Virus record (IMG/VR): IMGVR_UViG_3300031673_000076
Span: 1 to 50,122 of that record
Reading direction: 5' to 3' (one strand)
DNA from: a virus
DNA length: 50,122 nucleotides
The notes beneath the pieces are model-generated. The model worked only from the letters and a program-made list of their open reading frames with translations, ran no database searches and was not told the origin of the DNA. Position 1 is the first letter of the stretch, and each line of letters begins with the position of its first letter. The position numbers and the translations under genes were made by a program. Below, one piece after another: positions 39,119-45,925 of this stretch.

Positions 39119-39334
39119 TCATATCTCCTTATTATTGTCAGAGGGGAGCACCCGACCAGTATGCTCCCCTCCTATATCCAGCCGGAGATGGGAATGAAAC
39201 GCACTGTGTGATACGTCTTTTGCACCAACGGCGGATAATGCCATGTCCAGATTGAATTGGCAGATTCTCAGATTTTCATTGATTATTTTTGCTTTCTCAA
39301 TACATTTGTCAAGTTCGGAGAGGTGGTCGGTCAT
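39119..39334 (-). CDS. Small helical protein
   Basis: 71 residues, helical ('LSELDKCIEKAKIINENLRI'), with a C-terminal 'FHSHLRLDIGGEHTG' stretch. Part of the string of tiny genes after the early promoter. No family is recognised. Confidence 0.55.
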   Translation of the reverse strand: MTDHLSELDKCIEKAKIINENLRICQFNLDMALSAVGAKDVSHSAFHSHLRLDIGGEHTGRVLPSDNNKEI

Positions 39335-39342
39335 GTGGTACC

Positions 39343-39654
39343 TTATTTTGCGATGGGTTCTGAAGATATAAGGGCGATTTTTTGTGAATGTAATCTGTCA
39401 AGTAAATATTGAGGATCATTACTTAAGTATCTGATTTCCTCTAAATTTGTAGTTTCCTTGTTTTTAAAAAACCATTGATTCTCATGAATGATTTGTTTGG
39501 ACGGACTGTCAAATTTAGTACTGTTAAAAATACAGGTGAATATGGCAGCGAGATTGGAATTTGAATTAAAATCAATTAGAACAGTACATCCATGATAGGG
39601 ACGGTAGTATTCAATTTGTTTCAGTCGGAGTTCGGCCTTGTTATCTTTGCACAT
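39343..39654 (-). CDS. Hypothetical early protein
   Basis: 103 residues of mixed alpha/beta: 'RLKQIEYYRPYHGCTVLIDFN', 'NLAAIFTCIFNS', 'YLLDRLHSQKIALISSEP'. No motif is recognised. Second gene after the early leftward promoter, a position often used for host-takeover or immunity-modulating proteins. Confidence 0.55.
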   Translation of the reverse strand: MCKDNKAELRLKQIEYYRPYHGCTVLIDFNSNSNLAAIFTCIFNSTKFDSPSKQIIHENQWFFKNKETTNLEEIRYLSNDPQYLLDRLHSQKIALISSEPIAK

Positions 39655-39665
39655 GATTGAGCACC

Positions 39666-39902
39666 TTATGAGGTTACGAGTTCTTTTCCTGTTATTTTGG
39701 CAACTATTTCATATTTGTGTTTATTGAACCAGTCATCAATTATTCGTTGGGAAAGTTTGTTTGGGGTGCTTTTACCCATGACGATCTTGTGAAGTGTTTT
39801 CCAAGACATACCAGTTTCTTCAAAGAAACGTGTTCCAAATTCATCCCACGTTTCACGGAGAGCAACCCTATATTCATCAATTATAAAGTATTTATTTTGC
39901 AT
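39666..39902 (-). CDS. Cro-like or early regulatory HTH protein
   Basis: 78 residues from ATG 39902 with AAAGG upstream; a GTG three codons earlier overlaps the RBS. 'FFEETGMSWKTLHKIVMGKSTPNKLSQRIIDDWF' looks like an HTH (E-x-G-x-S-W-x-T-[IL]-x-K, then P-x-x-L). It is the first leftward gene opposite the CI-type repressor, the exact position of Cro. Its DNA target would be the operators at 39937-40018. Confidence 0.6.
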   Translation of the reverse strand: MQNKYFIIDEYRVALRETWDEFGTRFFEETGMSWKTLHKIVMGKSTPNKLSQRIIDDWFNKHKYEIVAKITGKELVTS

Positions 39903-39933
39903 TAATTTCACCTTTCATTGAAGTGTTAAATAT

Positions 39934-39962
39934 AAAATATACCATTAGGATTAGTTTGTCAA
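39934..39962 (-). promoter_or_regulatory. Early leftward promoter
   Basis: Minus strand TTGACA (39957-39962), 17-bp spacer, TATTTT (39934-39939). It fires toward the Cro-like gene. The operator ATATACCATTAGGATTAG covers its spacer and -10, so bound repressor would block RNA polymerase. Confidence 0.75.
39937..39954. promoter_or_regulatory. Operator half-pair 1 (ATATACCATTAGGATTAG)
   Basis: Inverted relative to the site at 40001-40018 (consensus ATATACCA-W-TAGGAT-W-A). Centres are about 64 bp apart, roughly six helical turns, as expected for cooperative repressor binding. It overlaps the early promoter. Confidence 0.65.
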
Positions 39963-40000
39963 GGGAAAAATGAGAATTTATTGAATTATTTTTAATAATA

Positions 40001-40018
40001 ATTATCCTATTGGTATAT
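40001..40018. promoter_or_regulatory. Operator half-pair 2 (ATTATCCTATTGGTATAT)
   Basis: Reverse-complement partner of the 39937-39954 operator, located 50 bp upstream of the repressor start. It would allow autoregulation of the repressor. No plus-strand promoter could be assigned with confidence in the AT-rich 39963-40067 interval (TTGACT at 40034 lacks a well-spaced -10). Confidence 0.6.
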
Positions 40019-40067
40019 TTATAAGTATTTACTTGACTTATAAAATTTTATATATGAAATTACTGTT

Positions 40068-40823
40068 ATGAATAATCGTGAAATAATAGATAGTTGGATT
40101 GAATTGATTAGAGCAAAAACAGGGCTAAATAAATATGGCTATAAGAATTTAGCTGTAGATTCTGATATATCGCCTACATATTTGTCTGGAATTGTTAATG
40201 ATATAAAGAATATCGGGAAAAAAACGGAAAGAAATCTTGCCAGAGGTATAAATAAAAGAACGAATTTTGATGTACATCACAGTGATATTTGTAGAGGTGC
40301 TGGATATTATGAGAATAGAAAACGTGTAGAAGAAACTTATAGATTTGCCACAGAAAATAGTGTCAGTGAAGCCATTGAAAAACTTAAAACTCCACCAATC
40401 GACTCAAATGTCAGTTTTATTGAAATTGATTTGACCGATACCATACCATTATTAGTAAAGTGTAGGGTAGGTGCTGGTACTTATTGGGTGGACTCATACC
40501 CTGTGGGTGAAGGTATCGGCGAAGTTCCCCGTTATGGCGTAAAAGGCAAAAGGGTTTTCGCAGTCGAAGTTGACGGGGAATCTATGTTGCCCGATCTTCA
40601 AAATGGTGATATATTGATAATTGATTCTGATAAGATTTTTACAGATGTCAAGGGCGGGATCGCAGTTATTAGGCACGGTGATGACAGGATATTGATTCGG
40701 AAAGTTTTTATTAGAGGTGATTATTATTTACTTGAACCATCTAACAAGGAATATGAACCTGACCTTATACCATGCAAAGAAGTGCAGTTATATAAAATCG
40801 TAAAATCAGTGAGGTCTTGGTAA
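40068..40823 (+). CDS. CI/LexA-type prophage repressor (S24 peptidase)
   Basis: 251 residues. The N-terminal ~80 residues carry an atypical DNA-binding region ('NKYGYKNLAVDSDISPTYLSGIVN'); the C-terminal domain is an S24 peptidase with Ser172 in 'DGESMLPDLQNGD' and Lys212 in 'RILIRKVF'. The Ala136-Gly137 pair in 'RVGAGTYW' is the expected RecA-stimulated self-cleavage site. It maintains lysogeny and is inactivated by DNA damage. The N-terminal half is visibly AT-richer, hinting at module exchange of the DNA-binding part. Confidence 0.9.
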   Translation: MNNREIIDSWIELIRAKTGLNKYGYKNLAVDSDISPTYLSGIVNDIKNIGKKTERNLARGINKRTNFDVHHSDICRGAGYYENRKRVEETYRFATENSVSEAIEKLKTPPIDSNVSFIEIDLTDTIPLLVKCRVGAGTYWVDSYPVGEGIGEVPRYGVKGKRVFAVEVDGESMLPDLQNGDILIIDSDKIFTDVKGGIAVIRHGDDRILIRKVFIRGDYYLLEPSNKEYEPDLIPCKEVQLYKIVKSVRSW

Positions 40824-40824
40824 A

Positions 40825-41178
40825 ATGGAAACAACAATATTATTATGGTTGTTATTCGGTTTTATCTCCGCCATTGTGGGTGCAAAAAAAGGCGAAGGTT
40901 GTCTGGGATTTATATTCGGTGTTCTTCTGGGGCCAATCGGATTATTGATTGTGATTGCATCTTCTGGAAACCGAAAGATATGTCCTTATTGCAAATCGAA
41001 AGTTCACAAAGATGCTTTGGTATGTCCGCACTGCCAAAGGGATTTAAAGTCAAATATCTCAGTCATTGGTATATCCAATATTCCAGAATATAAGGAATCA
41101 ACAAGTCATAGTTGGTTTTGGAGCTTACTGGGGAAAGAATATGGTAGATTGCAAGTATATCTAAGGAAAAAAGAATGA
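40825..41178 (+). CDS. Membrane protein with zinc ribbon (lysogenic accessory gene)
   Basis: 117 residues. Hydrophobic segments at 4-20 ('TILLWLLFGFISAIVGA') and 27-46 ('GFIFGVLLGPIGLLIVIAS') span the membrane. A C-x2-C...C-x2-C ribbon follows ('ICPYCKSKVHKDALVCPHC'), then a soluble tail. It is separated by one base from the repressor, so it is expressed in the lysogen. Such genes often confer superinfection exclusion; that role is inferred. Confidence 0.65.
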   Translation: METTILLWLLFGFISAIVGAKKGEGCLGFIFGVLLGPIGLLIVIASSGNRKICPYCKSKVHKDALVCPHCQRDLKSNISVIGISNIPEYKESTSHSWFWSLLGKEYGRLQVYLRKKE

Positions 41179-41414
41179 TGCAAAGATGGCTTGCCATGAT
41201 AAACAACGGGTTCGGTCGCTGTCAGGAATGTCTGAAACCATTCTACTATTCATGGTGGCTGACAACCAGGTTCCCTCTTAAATGTCGATTCTGCGGGAAG
41301 GATGCCGTCCTTCGTGTGGAGCGTGGCGAGCTTTCTCCTGACGATCAGATCATTATCTACAATGAAATTAAACGCCTCGAAGATGCGCATATTAAAGATT
41401 TCTCAATACAATGA
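41175..41414 (+). CDS. Small zinc-ribbon protein
   Basis: 79 residues. 'GRCQECLKPFYYSWWLTTRFPLKCRFCGK' contains C-x2-C...C-x2-C, followed by an acidic helix ('SPDDQIIIYNEIKRLEDAH'). It overlaps both neighbours by 4 bp (ATGA at 41175 and 41411), so it is translated together with the integrase. Function unknown; possibly a directionality or regulatory factor. Confidence 0.65.
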   Translation: MMQRWLAMINNGFGRCQECLKPFYYSWWLTTRFPLKCRFCGKDAVLRVERGELSPDDQIIIYNEIKRLEDAHIKDFSIQ

Positions 41415-42496
41415 ACCCTCTGAATAAACCGACTCTCTATAAACGCAAGGACTCGAACTGGTGGTGGTCATCTTGGTATACTGATGGCAAGCAAAAACGT
41501 AAATCCCTAAAAAAACTTAACCTCTCAATAGACAGGTATTCCAAAGAGGAAGCCGAAGATATACTTAATGGTCATCTCGGTATTATCCCGCCAGTTCCTG
41601 ATCGTGGAGATGAAACTCTTGCTTGGCTCAGGGATAAGTTCTTGCTCACAATCGAAAGAGAAGGCGTGAGAGAAACCACGGTCATAGTATATCGTGCAGC
41701 CGTTAATCATCTTATATCTCTTCTCGGTGAGGACTTTCCAGTATCGGAAGTGTCAAAAATACCTCACGTCAAAAAATATCAGAACTATCTATTTGATAAA
41801 GGTCAGAGGTCCACATCTATAAATTCTAAATGCAGGAGTCTAAGAGCCATATTTCAAAGGCTTTTAGACAATAATATCATAACTGACAACCCATTTAAGC
41901 GGTTCAAGTCATTACGTGAAGTTAATTTATATAAAAACAATAACTTTCTTACAATAGAGCAGATTAATAAATTCTTTGAAGAGGTCCACAGGGCAAGAAA
42001 TCAGGAGAATGTAAGGTTATTCAGGATTCTTCTTTTTACCGGCAGGCGGGTAACTGAGATACTCGAACTTGGGCGGGAAGATATTGACACTGACAATAAA
42101 AGATTCCAGCCCATGAACATAAAAGACAAAAATAAAGTAAAACGGTGGAAGGCGATGCCGGGTGAAGTCATTGAGGATTTTCAATTTTTCATTAACCAAT
42201 ACCCTTTCAGTAAATTCCCTTTACAGATATGCCGGCGTGATACATTGACGAAAACGTTCAGGCGGTGGCGTATAAGAGCAGGATTGCCGTCAAATATCCA
42301 CTTACATTCCCTCAGACATAGTTTCGTAACCCATGCCCTGGATCATGGCGAGCCAGTTTGGAAAATCAAAGACTACCTTGACCACTCTACGGTACTTGTC
42401 ACCGAAGGCTATGCTCACACCCATGTAACCGAAACGGTTGAAACGGGGATAAAAATGCCTGTGACAAGTGCACAAAGGGGAATTAGAAAACGGTAA
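41411..42496 (+). CDS. int: Tyrosine recombinase (integrase)
   Basis: 361 residues. N-terminal arm-type binding segment (residues ~8-58, with 'WWWSSWYTDGKQKRKSLKK'), SAM-like core-binding domain (65-170), and a catalytic domain with Arg213 ('FTGRRVTEIL'), His299-x2-Arg302 ('HSLRHSF'), His325 ('DHS') and nucleophile Tyr334 ('TEGYAH'). It recombines attP with a host attB, here a tRNA-Leu gene. The last gene of the lysogeny operon, it ends at the edge of attP. Its N-terminal segment is duplicated in the HNH gene at 42732-43406. Confidence 0.95.
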   Translation: MNPLNKPTLYKRKDSNWWWSSWYTDGKQKRKSLKKLNLSIDRYSKEEAEDILNGHLGIIPPVPDRGDETLAWLRDKFLLTIEREGVRETTVIVYRAAVNHLISLLGEDFPVSEVSKIPHVKKYQNYLFDKGQRSTSINSKCRSLRAIFQRLLDNNIITDNPFKRFKSLREVNLYKNNNFLTIEQINKFFEEVHRARNQENVRLFRILLFTGRRVTEILELGREDIDTDNKRFQPMNIKDKNKVKRWKAMPGEVIEDFQFFINQYPFSKFPLQICRRDTLTKTFRRWRIRAGLPSNIHLHSLRHSFVTHALDHGEPVWKIKDYLDHSTVLVTEGYAHTHVTETVETGIKMPVTSAQRGIRKR

Positions 42497-42499
42497 AAT

Positions 42500-42725
42500 G
42501 TGATTAGTGCCGTGATTACTGCCCCTGCAATTCCAATAATATCATAGACTGTCAGTAAGACTTAAAATCTCGGGGGCTTTATGCCTGTACGGGTTCGATT
42601 CCCGTTCCCGGTACAATAAGCAAGGCACATCGGAGGGTTTGACTCTTCAGTGCCTTTTCTTTACAATCACGATTTAAGGTGATTTATGATGCTTATCTGT
42701 CAATCATAAATAAGGATTTAATCAC
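42500..42725. promoter_or_regulatory. attP: attP region with integrase arm sites and tRNA-Leu(UAA) 3' core
   Basis: The core 42557-42615 reproduces the 3' part of a tRNA-Leu: anticodon loop ACTTAAAAT, variable arm, T-arm CGGGTTCGATTCCCG and acceptor end CCCGGTA. Integration would restore the host tRNA. Left arm: tandem 12-bp sites GTGATTAGTGCC and GTGATTACTGCC (42500-42523). Right arm: AATCAC (42665), GTGATTTA (42679-42686) and TTAATCAC (42718-42725). The host attB was not available for comparison. Confidence 0.8.
42622..42660 (+). terminator. Intrinsic terminator after the integrase/attP
   Basis: AAGGCAC (42622-42628) pairs with GTGCCTT (42650-42656) over a 21-base loop, followed by TTCTTT on the plus strand. 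It would close the lysogeny transcript, and may be derived from the host tRNA 3' flank. Confidence 0.55.
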
Positions 42726-42731
42726 GTTTTG

Positions 42732-43406
42732 TTACAGTTTTAAACTTGGCTGAAAGGCTATTTTTAATTTGTAACCTTTTATCCTATTTTCTGTTCCCCA
42801 CATTGGTTGTAAATTACTTAATGCCCAACATCTCTTGAAATCAAGATGTTCAGGTGAATCAAAATTAAATGCAGATATTGGAATTTTATGATCGATTTCC
42901 CATTCACCGTAATTATCCCAACTCATGCCTTTTGTAAATTGTTTCTCAAGATGTCTTTTGAGTTTATTCAAAGTATAACCTACGAGATTTTCCCAATGAC
43001 ATCCTTTTTTATTACCATTTAATGAAAAGCTTATTGCACTTGATATATTACCATTGAGTCTATATTTTATATTGGTTTTTCTTTTCTCTTTGAGATATTT
43101 AGAAAAATATATATTTCTTTTATTGCACAAATAATCTATTTCTTGAGCTGGTGTTAATATTATTTTATTTGATAAATCAAGTAAAGATTTTTCTAAATCT
43201 ATAGAATCGATAAGACCCAAATAATTATTTAATATTCCTATTGCTTCCTCTTTAGTATGTTTATCAATTAATAATCCTATCTTTTTGCAGGACTTTCTTT
43301 TTTGTTTGCCTTCGATATACCATGAATACCACCACCATCTTGAATCTGGGCGTTTATATAAGTTGGGTTTATTATATTCATTTTCTGATATTCGGGTTTC
43401 TTTCAT
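42732..43406 (-). CDS. HNH endonuclease with integrase-derived N-terminal DNA-binding domain
   Basis: 224 residues. Residues ~14-65 ('NLYKRPDSRWWWYSWYIEGK' and 'KRKSCKKIGLLIDKHTKEEA') align directly with the integrase N-terminus ('TLYKRKDSNWWWSSWYTDGK'), also at DNA level. The C-terminal half is an HNH nuclease: 'WEIDHKIPISAFNFDSPEHL' followed by 'SNLQPMWGTENRIKG'. The fusion lies beside attP, convergent with the integrase, and is AT-rich. GAGGAGCG precedes ATG 43406. Likely a mobile endonuclease that captured an integrase arm-binding module, or vice versa; its target may be an integrase or att locus. Confidence 0.85.
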   Translation of the reverse strand: MKETRISENEYNKPNLYKRPDSRWWWYSWYIEGKQKRKSCKKIGLLIDKHTKEEAIGILNNYLGLIDSIDLEKSLLDLSNKIILTPAQEIDYLCNKRNIYFSKYLKEKRKTNIKYRLNGNISSAISFSLNGNKKGCHWENLVGYTLNKLKRHLEKQFTKGMSWDNYGEWEIDHKIPISAFNFDSPEHLDFKRCWALSNLQPMWGTENRIKGYKLKIAFQPSLKL

Positions 43407-43412
43407 CGCTCC

Positions 43413-43589
43413 TCACTTTCTTTTAGTCCAATATCTCACAAAAGAATCATTACAAAACCTCACATAATTCGATCTTACATTAAGAGGATAATAACCTCTT
43501 CTTTCGCAATAATCCTTTACTTGTTTCCATGTTGCGCCAGTTGTTTGACGTAACCTTCTAACTACAAAAATCCAATTAGCTATTTCCAT
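43413..43589 (-). CDS. Small basic hypothetical protein
   Basis: 58 residues from ATG 43589 after GTGAGGAGTGAA; basic and aromatic ('IANWIFVVRRLRQTTGATWKQVK', 'NYVRFCNDSFVRYWTKRK'). The leader GTGAGGAGYGA is shared with the HNH gene, suggesting local duplication of leaders. No family. Confidence 0.55.
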   Translation of the reverse strand: MEIANWIFVVRRLRQTTGATWKQVKDYCERRGYYPLNVRSNYVRFCNDSFVRYWTKRK

Positions 43590-43606
43590 TTCACTCCTCA
43601 CTTTCT

Positions 43607-43789
43607 TTATTCCGTTGCAATAAGTTCATTGTTAAGATAAACTTTCGATATATTTACTTCATCAGTTTTCCAACCAATATCACTGTTTCTCCATCTTCTG
43701 AAAAATTCAAGTTCGGCAAGTTTTTGATCATGAGCATTCACTACTACCGAACCAACGACAATTGCATCCCACTCAAATTTGAATTTCAT
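43607..43789 (-). CDS. Small hypothetical protein
   Basis: 60 residues from ATG 43789 (MKFKFEWDAIVVGSVVVNAHD) with GAGGTG upstream; the longer reading frame to 43855 overlaps the neighbour. It ends 'VNISKVYLNNELIATE'. No domain is recognised. Confidence 0.55.
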   Translation of the reverse strand: MKFKFEWDAIVVGSVVVNAHDQKLAELEFFRRWRNSDIGWKTDEVNISKVYLNNELIATE

Positions 43790-43790
43790 T

Positions 43791-44126
43791 TCACACCTCG
43801 CTTTTTGGCTTCCTGCCAAGTTCACTTTCGCTTCTCGGAATCTGCCATTTGGCACTTCCGCATTTAGGGCACTGACCGGGAACTGGTGTACGTTTATACC
43901 AAAAGTTATGGCATCTCAGGCAATGACATAATGCAGGATCATTCAATTTTTCAAAGCAAAATACACAAACGTAGCGTTTGCCTTTCGGAGTATCAACCGT
44001 GTAATCGTCATTTGCTTTGATTGGACGGTTACAGAATTCGCAAGCAAGTTGCATGTGGAATATTGGCTGACCGTTTTCATCAACTACAATTGATTCATCA
44101 GCGATTATTTTCTTTTCGTTTTTCAT
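43791..44126 (-). CDS. Zinc-binding protein (double ribbon)
   Basis: 111 residues from ATG 44126 with GAGGAATGAA upstream. 'LACEFCNRPIKANDDYTVDT', 'YVCVFCFEKLND', 'CHCLRCHNFWYKR' and 'GQCPKCGSAKW' give four C-x2-C knuckles, enough for two zinc ribbons. Likely nucleic-acid or protein interaction. Role unknown. Confidence 0.65.
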   Translation of the reverse strand: MKNEKKIIADESIVVDENGQPIFHMQLACEFCNRPIKANDDYTVDTPKGKRYVCVFCFEKLNDPALCHCLRCHNFWYKRTPVPGQCPKCGSAKWQIPRSESELGRKPKSEV

Positions 44127-44127
44127 T

Positions 44128-44439
44128 TCATTCCTCTTCATTAAAATATTTCTCTTCAAATTCATCACATATCATCAAGGCATCCCATACACCTTCATTC
44201 AATACCTTTTTACCTTCCTCTTTGTGTGACATATTAAAGAGTTCACGTTTTAACTGATTAAATTCAGATTCTGCATGAATCAAGTAATCAATTTCTTCAC
44301 CGTCAATCTGGCGAGCAAGATAACCAGTTATGCCAGTCAGTTTGACATCCGCATCCATATTGATTACATGGCTTGTTTTGTTGATAATGATGCTCTCGAT
44401 TTCTTTGAGTCTTTTTTCTGTTAATTCTGTCGGTTTCAT
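44128..44439 (-). CDS. Hypothetical acidic protein
   Basis: 103 residues, helical and acidic ('MKPTELTEKRLKEIESIIINK', 'WDALMICDEFEEKYFNEEE'). First gene after the leftward promoter at 44465-44493. No family is recognised. Confidence 0.6.
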   Translation of the reverse strand: MKPTELTEKRLKEIESIIINKTSHVINMDADVKLTGITGYLARQIDGEEIDYLIHAESEFNQLKRELFNMSHKEEGKKVLNEGVWDALMICDEFEEKYFNEEE

Positions 44440-44464
44440 TGTTTTTTCCTTCTTTCTGAAATAT

Positions 44465-44493
44465 AAAATAGCATATATTCAGGAATATGTCAA
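44465..44493 (-). promoter_or_regulatory. Leftward promoter of the accessory operon with palindromic operator
   Basis: TTGACA (44488-44493), 17 bp, TATTTT (44465-44470), the same hexamers and spacing as the early promoter. The spacer holds the near-palindrome ATATTC-AG-GAATAT (44475-44488), a plausible binding site. It drives 44439 down to 42732. Confidence 0.75.
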
Positions 44494-44559
44494 GGGGAAT
44501 CGTATAATCATTAAAAGATTTTCAGAATTATTTATACGTGTGAAAGGAATTACACGAAT

Positions 44560-44601
44560 AAAAAACCCTGCAAGGTGAAGAGGAAAAAACCTTACAGGGT
44601 T
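44560..44601 (-). terminator. Terminator of the late operon
   Basis: Stem AACCCTG-x-AAGGT (44564-44576 with 44589-44601, one bulge pair) with a loop of ~12 bases. On the minus strand it is followed by TTTTTTATT. It lies after the last lysis-region gene (stop at 44645) and before the next leftward promoter. A second smaller hairpin GACAC/GTGTC (44605-44626) precedes it. Confidence 0.85.
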
Positions 44602-44644
44602 GCTGACACACCGAGTGGGGAGTGTCGTTAAATTATACCAGATT

Positions 44645-45013
44645 TTAAGCAGGAACTTTGCCTCCAAACACTTCAATAATTGAACCTGCAAATTCCTGAA
44701 CGTCTTTCCAAATTGCAGCTTTCTCTTCATCTGTTATATCTTTGCCACCGGGACTATTAGGGCGGCGGGCGTTTCGTGCTGTCTGGTAAATATCAATAGC
44801 TTTTTGAACTGGTATTTTGCTTTTTAATATTCTTTTACCCCAGACGGATCCGCCCCAGAAACCAGCAATAAACATAAATACTAAACCTATAATAGATTGT
44901 AGCGCATTATCTACGATCCATCCCTTCGTAGAACTTAAAACACCTGCGGATGCCAGACCCGCAATCAGAAATAACAATGCGAAAATAAACATGATGTTCA
45001 GTAATCTTTTCAT
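44645..45013 (-). CDS. Membrane protein (two-span), possible holin
   Basis: 122 residues from ATG 45013 (MKRLLNIMFIFALLFLIAG) with AGGGAG upstream; ATG 45022 overlaps the RBS. Two hydrophobic helices: the first ends in a signal-like 'AGLASAG', the second is 'SIIGLVFMFIAGFWGGSVWG'. A charged cytoplasmic-type tail follows ('KAIDIYQTARNARRPNSPGG'). Size and position in the lysis region make holin a candidate, but not certain. Confidence 0.55.
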   Translation of the reverse strand: MKRLLNIMFIFALLFLIAGLASAGVLSSTKGWIVDNALQSIIGLVFMFIAGFWGGSVWGKRILKSKIPVQKAIDIYQTARNARRPNSPGGKDITDEEKAAIWKDVQEFAGSIIEVFGGKVPA

Positions 45014-45030
45014 AATAATCATCTCCCTGT

Positions 45031-45321
45031 TTAAATTATGTTATCCCATTCCCAAAAATCAATATGTCGCAGAAACCGATACGTTACTTCCCATATAATA
45101 CATGCAGAGACCGTCAAGATTGACATAGGAACGATTTTAAGCTGCCCGGTGATATAAAGTATGTACCCGAATGGTAAAGCATAACTGCACCATTTCAAGG
45201 CGTGCCATAATAGATTTAATTTCTCAGCCCCCTTTCCGTGATCAATGGCGTCCATACAGGCGTTTAAAAACCATGAAAAAAGAATTATGAATATTGCTAT
45301 TTTCACTTTACACTTCTCCAT
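45031..45321 (-). CDS. Small membrane protein (lysis region)
   Basis: 96 residues with three hydrophobic stretches: 'IAIFIILFSWFLNACMDAI', 'WCSYALPFGYILYIT' and 'MSILTVSACIIWEVTYRF'. The start overlaps the endolysin gene by 19 bp. May be a holin or a lysis modulator; the order endolysin then membrane proteins is typical of a lysis cassette. Confidence 0.55.
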   Translation of the reverse strand: MEKCKVKIAIFIILFSWFLNACMDAIDHGKGAEKLNLLWHALKWCSYALPFGYILYITGQLKIVPMSILTVSACIIWEVTYRFLRHIDFWEWDNII

Positions 45322-45704
45322 AGTATTGGTCTTGTGTCAAGATGAATGAATGTCGAATGTTTCTCGATACCCCCAAATATAAGTTCTAAAGCCATCCCGT
45401 GCATCGCCCCCAACCGCCTAATGAACTCATCGTCGTCCACGCCGCCACTCCATCCCGGTCTCGCATCAGTGGCGAAATCCATGTGCCACGACCCCTTCGA
45501 CCCTCCTATCGCCTTATTATGTTCCAAACACCTGTACCCGGAATTGATCACGATGGCGAACCCTAACCGTTGACGTGCCGTCTCCAGCTTCTCCATGTGG
45601 CGAAACAGGATGTCCCCAATGCGTATTCGCTGGCAGCACGGGCACCGGCACTCCCTCAGCGTGAAATGGTCGGTTATGCTTTCATTGGCGGTTATTGCCA
45701 TCAT
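45303..45704 (-). CDS. Peptidase M15-type endolysin (D-Ala-D-Ala carboxypeptidase-like)
   Basis: 133 residues. 'VINSGYRCLEHNKAIGGSKGSWH' with His74, then Asp80 in 'ATDARP' and His121 in 'FIHLDTRP' form the zinc-binding triad H-x6-D...H of the M15_3 family. A Cys cluster 'ECRCPCC' (19-24) precedes the domain. It cleaves peptidoglycan stems to release progeny. The gene overlaps the coiled-coil membrane gene by 4 bp. Confidence 0.85.
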   Translation of the reverse strand: MMAITANESITDHFTLRECRCPCCQRIRIGDILFRHMEKLETARQRLGFAIVINSGYRCLEHNKAIGGSKGSWHMDFATDARPGWSGGVDDDEFIRRLGAMHGMALELIFGGIEKHSTFIHLDTRPILWRSVK

Positions 45705-45925
45705 TCCCTCTTTAATAAATCCTTTACATCATTTTTTATCTCTGTAATATCCGACTTCATGGAGTTCAGTTGAGCCAGAATACCCGAATGCTCCGAACAG
45801 AATGGGGGTGGATCACACTTCTCAGGTGGATCGGCTTTACCGTTTCTTTTGATAAGAGCGACAACAATGACTGCGGAAGCTCCTATGATTCCAGAGGTTA
45901 TGACGGCTGCAAGTTCGGGACTCAT
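45701..45925 (-). CDS. Holin/spanin-like small membrane protein
   Basis: 74 residues: one N-terminal transmembrane helix ('AAVITSGIIGASAVIVVALI') followed by polar sequence with two Cys ('PEKCDPPPFCSEH') and a C-terminal coiled coil ('LNSMKSDITEIKNDVKDLLK'). An N-terminal anchor plus periplasm-like coiled coil just upstream of the endolysin fits a holin-associated or spanin-like role; topology is not certain. Confidence 0.55.
   Translation of the reverse strand: MSPELAAVITSGIIGASAVIVVALIKRNGKADPPEKCDPPPFCSEHSGILAQLNSMKSDITEIKNDVKDLLKRE

Noticed and set aside
38638-39255. 205-residue plus-strand open frame
   Set aside because: It opposes four well-spaced minus-strand genes with good RBSs and has none itself; composition is not protein-like.
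40034-40060. TTGACT as -35 of the repressor promoter
   Set aside because: No -10-like hexamer at 16-18 bp; the only TATATG match is at 12 bp, so no promoter is claimed.
41175-41414. Toxin-antitoxin pair with the preceding gene
   Set aside because: Neither product matches a toxin fold; zinc ribbons and membrane helices do not fit a TA module.
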